DNA of 64,000 nucleotides from Durusdinium trenchii (taxonomy: Eukaryota; Sar; Dinophyceae; Suessiales; Symbiodiniaceae), in the NCBI GenBank assembly GCA_963970005.1, contig CAXAMN010003780.1, forward strand, positions 896,505 to 960,504, written 5' to 3'. The translations under genes were made by a program, and so were the position numbers. The notes beneath the pieces were generated by a model that had not been told where the DNA came from, did no database searches, and saw only the letters and a list, made by a program, of their open reading frames with translations. Shown piece by piece: positions 58,189-64,000 of the stretch; position 1 is the first letter of the stretch; each line of letters starts with the position of its first letter.

Positions 58189-58499
58189 GTCCGCGAGTTC
58201 CACAAAACTCCCTCTCGTGGCATCGTTCAACCCGTGGTATGCAACGAATACGAGGATGGTGGGATCGAATCAGGATCATCCCAAGAGGTGTCCTGGCTGG
58301 GCTATATACCTTAATGTGGGATCCTGATGAGCAACACGGTCCTCAATAATGCTGTTTGTTTTTGTTCAATCATTCAAACATACTTCTGGACACCATGTTT
58401 GTTTGAAGGGTTCTCTTGTGTTATTTTTTGTTGTGACCTTAGTTATTTGTTAGCTGAAATAAGGTCTTAAGTCTTAAATCCTTCGAGCACTGTGAATAC

Positions 58500-58815
58500 T
58501 ACTACTAAGCCAATGACTGGCTTGCTGAGATTATTTGTATTTATAGGTGTCTCTAGTTCTTCAAAACTGACAGCTTCCCAAAGCCTTAATCAATCCTTTA
58601 CGTGAAGATTGCTCCTAAACAAGTTTTCAAGGTAGTAGACCAGGAAGGCCCCTGATCCTCAATAATATATTTGTTTTAAGGGTCCTCAATTGTGAAATGT
58701 GTTTTCGCCAGTAAACAAATCCTGTCATGAAATCTTCATACTACTAAGCCAATGGCTGGCCTGCTGAGAGTATAGGCTTCTTTAGTTATTCTTCAATACT
58801 GACAGCTTTCAGTAG
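58500..58815. repeat. Diverged direct repeat
   Basis: ACTACTAAGCCAATG(A/G)CTGGC(T/C)TGCTGAGA and a following CAAAACTGACAGCTT-like stretch occur at about 58503-58580 and 58741-58815, with related GGTCCTCAATAAT segments nearby. Confidence 0.7.
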
Positions 58816-59064
58816 TATAAAAGGATTTCTGAGAATATCTACATAATTACAAAGAACCTGAGAAAGAAAAATCGATACTACAATCAATTGCAATAATTGC
58901 AAAAGGAATCCTCCCAGGAATCCAGTATATTGTAGAGGCCCTCCCATTTGTTTAGAGGGAGGGGGGATCCCTTGTACTATTCAGGATTCAACATTACACT
59001 ACTTATATAGGGATCCCCAGCCAGGACCATATGTCCTCTCATGTCCTCTCATTTTGCTTCCGAG

Positions 59065-59221
59065 CGTTGAACCCAACCCACCGTGGGCCAGCCAACTCGG
59101 TGGGTTCACTTCGAACACGATGCTGGCAGGCCCAGTCTCACGTGGCGGCCGAAGCACGTCAGGCGTGACGACCCATCCGGGTGGACGCCGCCGCTCCGGT
59201 TTCGCCTCCGAGGACCCGGGG
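59065..59221 (+). CDS. Probable 157-nt exon, Gly/Ser/Arg-rich
   Basis: gcttccgAG acceptor, then VEPNPPWASQLGGFTSNTML, a Gly/Ser/Arg-rich stretch and SGFASEDPG before a GTGAGC donor. In phase with 58118-58188 (the split codon becomes Asp). Low-complexity linker character; unknown role. Confidence 0.55.
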
Positions 59222-59563
59222 GTGAGCGATATAGTCAGTCCAGCCTCAGAGCTGCCCCCCACCAAACCTAAGGGTCCAACATAGCCAGTCCCCCAAAAGC
59301 CGCCTCCACCTAAGAGAATGGCAAGAAACCATGGTGTGCAGTGTGCAGCAAGAGTCGAGTTTGGTGGCCCAAATCCGATCTCGAAACGACACCAATCAAC
59401 ACAGGTGCTTGTCAATCAGGCACCTCCTAAATCTTTCTAAGAGGAATCAAAAGGATCGCAAAGCAACTTCGATGAAACCTGACCGGATCTATAGGCTTTG
59501 ATCCTTATGTAGACCTCTCCACCGCGCCGCGCGGTGGTTTTCTCCGGGCTCCACCGTCCTCAG

Positions 59564-59672
59564 GCAGTTCGATTACACCCGGCACCTCCGCACCCACAAC
59601 TGCCACGGGCACCGCCGCAGCCAGAGTCACCACAGGACCGCGACTCGATCGGACGGGACGGGCGGTGGACCG
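59564..59672 (+). CDS. Probable Pro-rich exon
   Basis: ccgtcctcAG|G acceptor, phase 0 as required after 59221. The frame reads a Pro/Gln/His-rich linker (PAPPHPQLPRAPPQPES) and ends at ACC G|GTCGAG. All three frames are open here and another has a stronger G/C third-position bias, so the frame rests on phase matching. Confidence 0.42.
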
Positions 59673-60184
59673 GTCGAGAGCTTCGGATGGAAAAAATGGG
59701 TTGTCCATGTTTGGACGGACCGCAGAGAACAGCGTGAAAACGTGAATACGCATGATCATGTCAGTGAAAAAGCATTTGTGCAGCATTTTTGTCGTGATCC
59801 ATGAATTAAGACGTGTCCTTTTCTACATGGATCATGGAGGGTTGTTGTTGATGTTTTGTTGGGGGGGGTTGTGAGGGAGGTGACATCACTCCTTTTGCAG
59901 GATGTTAGCTACTCAGTGACTAACTAGTCATGTGACCATGTGTTTCTTGTTGCTTGCAGTGAAGTTTGTCGAAGCCCTGCATGTTCCTTCTACTGGCTGT
60001 TCTCTTGGGACAGTAAATCACAACTGACTGCAACTCACAACCAATTTTCTGTGCTGAATTCCAATTACTTGGTCCTTTGCAAGGCGGCCTCCCAAGAGTT
60101 TGCTGATGTTTGCCGTATTTAGCAGGGAACAGGATATGGTGTGTGTTTATCCCTGCAGTTTTGGGATCTTTTTTCCAGTGCAGC

Positions 60185-60322
60185 GTAGCATACCTTTTGT
60201 GAGCCACCGGCGGGTAGAATTTAGAGGAGGAAGGGTAGCATACCTTGTGTGAACCACCCAAGGGGACCCAGTCCAATGCAAAATTTACAGCAGGAAGGAT
60301 TCACTCCAATGTAGCATACCTG
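60185..60322. repeat. Three-copy direct repeat GTAGCATACCT
   Basis: GTAGCATACCTT.TGTGA.CCACC occurs at about 60185 and 60235, and a shortened copy at 60312, with AGGAAGGRT between them. Confidence 0.7.
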
Positions 60323-61270
60323 TTCCCTTTTCCCCTCTCCCTCTCTCCTCCTCCCCCTCTCTCCCTCCCTTTCGCTCTTTTGCTCCTTTTCCTTGTCTTT
60401 TTGCTGCTCCTTCTGCTTCTAACACGCTCCCGGAAAATCCTGGAAAAGAAAACACAAACCTGTGCGGATATACTTAGCAGCTTGATGACCCTGGGATCAT
60501 GAATCACATTGAATCACACACTTGGACTGGTTCTAAGTTCCAAGTGGGCAACTTTTCTTATTTTAGACAGACCCCTTTGAGCAACTTTCTTATCTTAGAA
60601 AGACCCCTTAGAGGGTTGCTGGACTGGGACTTGGGGAGCTTCATTCTACAAGCCTCAAGAACCTCATCATCCACCATGGTTGATCACCCTAAAACTCAAG
60701 AACTTGCTACACCTCGCATGGTCTTTCGCTGCGCAGCGGCGCAGCAGACTCTGAGGAGCCAAAGAATGTGGCCATGAGCTTCGGCCTCAGCTTTTTGTCG
60801 GCTCCGTGACGGTGATACCCAGACCTTCCAAACTTACCATAGCAGAATGACATGACCCATCACCCATCCATGTAGGTAACTACTGCGTACATGGATGGTT
60901 TGGGTAACCAAGTGTCCCATTTACCAGCATCAGTCGGTAAAGAATTATCTTTGAGAAAGGCCTTTTACATCCTTTTACCATCATCATCCACTGGGGATTG
61001 GTACAGGGCGTCTTGAAGTGACAAGCACTTCATTTAAGTTGCAAAGCTGAAAAAGAAAAGAAACACGCTGTCACTAGCAATTAGTGAGACAAAACCAAGG
61101 TTTCGAAAGGATACTCCCCCACAAAGGACCACATGGACCCCCAAACCACGTGCTGGGTTGGTCTTCGGAACATGGTCGAAACCGGCCAATTCTCCAGGGT
61201 CCATGGGATCGTTCTTGCGCTCTTCGGGAGGGCATCGCCGATCGCTCTGGCCGGGTGCGCCACGGCCGAG

Positions 61271-61322
61271 GCTTGGAATCCGCGGCCCCGACCTGGCGCC
61301 CCACGGAGGAGGATGTGGCCCG
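61271..61322 (+). CDS. Probable exon LESAAPTWRPTEEDVA
   Basis: cacggccgAG|G acceptor and CG|GTGAGT donor. With one base from 59672 the first codon is Gly, then LESAAPTWRPTEEDVA. High G/C third positions and correct phase. Confidence 0.55.
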
Positions 61323-61886
61323 GTGAGTGGATCTGGGTGGATCGGTGCGTGGGACCGTGGGGCTGCAGACTGAAGGTCTAGGTCCTAGGTAGGAAGGTCA
61401 CACGAACACGGATGCATCACGCACGGATGCACCGAAGAAGTGTTACAGTGAATAAGCTGGAATAAGTCACAGGTTGTAAAAGGGGGATCTGTGGCGAGTA
61501 AACCTTGTTGATGGGATCTGAACATGAGTGGTTTCTGTCGTGTTTCGTCGCATCCGGGATGTTGTGTGTCCGGCGGTGTCGGACCATGTATGTAGTTGGC
61601 CCCTTGGAAGTCGCTGGTCAAGGTGATGATCAAACCATGAAAGTCTTCCGCAAGGGTGACGTTGCCCACTTGCTATAGCTTGCCAGACCTGACAAAAGAA
61701 AACATCAAACATGCCGTGGGCTGTCTCGCTCCGTAGACGGGTGGCGTGAACACCTCGGGTGTGACCGTCTTCGGCACCTCCTGGGCCTCTTTTGCGAGCA
61801 TCTCCAAGCTTCCATCCACCGAGATAGATCACTAAAAAAAATGACCAACTGCAAGAACTGAACACCATGGCCAAGTCATCCCTCAG

Positions 61887-62093
61887 GCTCCTGGTCCCAT
61901 GCACCGTGGATTTACCTCAGACCCTGGTCCCATGGAGCGGACCTCCTTTGTGCTCTCTGAGGCTGCATATCAAACTTGCCCGGGCCCTGGCTACGTGGGA
62001 CAGTGGTGGCTGGCGAGGCATTGGGTGTTTCCTGCAGTGGAAGTGGGAATGAAGGTTAATGTCACCGAGGGGGCAGATCAGATCAAGGTCAAG
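61887..62093 (+). CDS. Probable 207-nt exon, possible start of ubiquitin-like fold
   Basis: atccctcAG|G acceptor and AAG|GTAAAT donor; 69 codons open. It begins with two near-identical short units (APGPMHRG, DPGPMERT), continues CPGPGYVGQWW and ends EVGMKVNVTEGADQIKVK. The end could be the first hairpin of a ubiquitin-like domain. Phase does not match 61322, so at least one exon is missing or a new gene has begun. Confidence 0.5.
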
Positions 62094-62219
62094 GTAAATT
62101 CATGAACATGTCTAGATTGTTTCCCCACTGGCTAGTCAATGGAGGTTCAGGAAGTTGACAGCAGCCTTCCCTCCAAACATTCATAGCCAGCATATACGTA
62201 GCATTGCAGATATGTGCAG

Positions 62220-62314
62220 GAGTTCCAGCAGGCGACGGGATTGCCGCTGGGTTCGAGGGGTGTGCTGCTCAAAGGCAGACCTCGCTCTTCTCCGGAAGCC
62301 CTGGTCGTGCGGGG
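62220..62314 (+). CDS. Probable exon EFQQATGLPLGSRGVLLKGR
   Basis: atatgtgcAG|G acceptor, phase 0 as left by 62093, donor GTCGCT. ATGLP...R.LL.GR resembles the helix end and LI..GK.L strand of ubiquitin-like domains. A second frame (VPAGDGIAAGFEGCAAQ) is also open and longer, so identity is tentative. Confidence 0.42.
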
Positions 62315-62640
62315 GTCGCTGTGACCTACGGAAAGCCACTACGGATGTACCACTGCAACTTTGACGGACCACAGTTGATGATTAAGAGTAAATCTGTCAT
62401 TTTGCTGGGTTATTTATCATGTAGAAGTCTGTTGGTGGTGACCAAGCCTCTTAGATCTCCATAGGCCGCCATCGAGCCCTCGTAGCTCCATATAGCTCGC
62501 ATATGCTCGCATTCATCGTTCGACCAAGTCCGAGCACACACCCAGCCCTTTGGTGTCACTGATGTGCGGCCTTTCTTGGTCAAAAGTGGGGAACATGGAC
62601 ACCGTTTGCACGAACTCCGGAGGTGTTTGCTTCCCCTCAG

Positions 62641-62770
62641 GTCCAGTGTACTTCCTCCCTGCTGGATGTTTGGGCACCCAGATGTCGGGAGATGCCTGGA
62701 GCCGAACGACGGGGGTGGTACTCCATGACTTTGGGGTATCAGAATCTGTTTGGAACCGGTCAAGAACCGA
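62641..62770 (+). CDS. Candidate exon, frame uncertain
   Basis: After ttcccctcAG|G a GC-rich island is open in two frames (VQCTSSLLDVWAPRC; GPVYFLPAGCLGTQMSG) and partly in the third. A reverse frame is open too. It may be coding but cannot be assigned. Confidence 0.25.
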
Positions 62771-63117
62771 TGTTTGACGTTTTGACATGTATTCTTGTTG
62801 GCTTGAGTTTGGCCCATTGTAACTACCGCTAGCTATGGGATTCAGAGCGTCATCCGCTCCTGATGGGCAGTTCTTTTCTTCGCACATGATCAGCAAAAAG
62901 AGGCTTCAAGCTGCGGAAGATTCGGACCCAAGAGCCCGGATACCTTCCATTATTGATTGCGTGTCAGTTGCAGCTCTGCTGTGATGTACAATGTGCGTAC
63001 GATGTGGACTCTGTTTAGTGTTTAGTGTTGGAGATGTCCCATATTAGTCCATTATATCGGAGGGCCATTTAATTTAGGTTTGTTTGTTGTGTTGTTTTAA
63101 TGTGTTTTTGTTTCTCA

Positions 63118-63236
63118 TGGCTTTTGGCTTCCGTGGCTTTAGTGGCTTTCATGGCTTCTGTGGCTTTTGGCTTTCGTGGCTTCCGTGGCTTCTGTGGCTT
63201 TTGTGGCGTTTGGCTTTCGTTGCTTTCGTGGCTTCT
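63118..63236. repeat. GTGGCTTYYG degenerate minisatellite
   Basis: Repeated GGCTTTCGTGGCTTCCGT-type units, giving FVAFVAS-like peptides in one frame. Confidence 0.85.
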
Positions 63237-63399
63237 GGCTGTTTGCTACTAGTCCATCTTTGGAGGAATGTGAAGTCCGAGGCACAGCTACCAGATGTAA
63301 GACGGTCTTGTTTTCATCCAGACGATTCCTTTGGTGGCTTTTCGCTTTTGGTGGCTTTTGATGACTTTGGCTTTTCGTGTAAATATGCCTGGCTGTTTG

Positions 63400-64000
63400 C
63401 CAGCTACGACAGCTCCCAAATCTGTCTACCTATCCATCTATTTGTCTATATCTATTTGTCTATATCTATCCATCTTTCTATTTGTTTGTCTATCCATCTA
63501 TCTATCTTTATTTCGTTCTTTCTGTTTTTATTTCTTTCTGTCTTTCTTTCTTTCTCTTTGGCGGCTGTTCTCCTTTCTCTTTAAGCAAGCAAGCACGAGC
63601 TGCTCACCTTTGGATCTGGTGTGCTGGGGAGGCGCTGCGCCCCCCCCAACTCCCCCCGCGCCACCAAATCTGCACTTCATCTCCGACACCCGCGCCTGCA
63701 ACGAAATCAATATTTTAAGGTGAACTCCCCGGTGCAAAAATGTCTAACCAAGCAAATATGCCTCCTGTGCTAGTTCTCTTTCTCTTTGCTGTTTCTCTGC
63801 TAACTGCACCAAACTGTTGTGATAGGTAGGAATTTCTCTGACCTACATTATTCCAATGTATTTTGCCAGCTACGACAGCTCCCAAATCTGTCTACCTATC
63901 CATCTATCTGTCTATATCTATCTATCTATCTGTCTGTTTGTCTGTCAGTCTGTCTGTTTGTCTATCTGTTTGTCTGTCTGTCTGTTTGTCTATCGATCTA
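63400..64000. repeat. CTAT/CTGT tetranucleotide arrays with duplicated flank
   Basis: GCCAGCTACGACAGCTCCCA followed by AATCTGTCTACCTATCCATC occurs at about 63400 and again at 63867, each leading into (TCTA)n/(TCTG)n. The second array runs off the window. The 467-base unit looks like a segmental tandem duplication. Confidence 0.85.

Noticed and set aside
1..64000. tRNA, rRNA, CRISPR or bacterial operon features
   Set aside because: No cloverleaf with a T-loop GTTCGA-type core, no rRNA-like conserved blocks, and no regularly spaced direct repeats with unique spacers were seen.

Overview
This window looks like nuclear DNA of a dinoflagellate, most likely a symbiodiniacean or close relative; the species cannot be named from sequence alone. 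No open frame of ordinary gene size exists (the longest is 237 codons and looks like repeat). Coding sequence occurs as very short, GC-rich islands on the + strand. These are bounded by AG acceptors, nearly always followed by G, and by GT, GC or GA donors. The rest is long introns full of microsatellites, palindromes and short terminal-inverted-repeat elements.

The recognisable gene runs from about 17.2 kb to at least 50.7 kb, probably 55.7 kb. It encodes a Na+/Ca2+ exchanger of the NCX/CALX (SLC8) type. I assembled it exon by exon from conserved blocks. Sixteen exons (17168-26309, 694 nt) give the first transmembrane half with the alpha-1 repeat (GSSAPE). A middle series (31.2-42.7 kb) gives pieces that read as at least two Calx-beta calcium-sensor domains. 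Eleven exons (44588-50741, 456 nt) give the second half with the alpha-2 repeat (GTSMPD). Reading phase is conserved through both transmembrane blocks. Several exons are 13-27 nt long. At least three introns need a GA donor and about seven a GC donor. A penultimate membrane helix is at 55011; the usual last helix was not found.

Upstream (4.3-8.7 kb) there are five probable exons of an unidentified product, including two hydrophobic ones. It is unclear whether they belong to the exchanger's 5' end or to a separate gene. Downstream (55.6-62.3 kb) a further series of probable exons is partly phase-compatible. It could be a long C-terminal tail or a second gene in the same orientation; one pair (61.9-62.3 kb) faintly resembles a ubiquitin-like fold.

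Between the exons are: three copies of an ~80 bp element with CCATGGGACTG termini; several ~90 bp palindromic elements sharing a GGGATCCAGTCGTACC-like end; CTAGTAG-rich arrays at 4.7, 40.6-41.1 and 56.4 kb; a 20-bp tandem array at 38.9 kb; a 225-bp in-frame duplication at 52.1 kb; and many simple repeats. There is a 10-base assembly gap at 55592. I saw no rRNA, tRNA, CRISPR or bacterial-type features.
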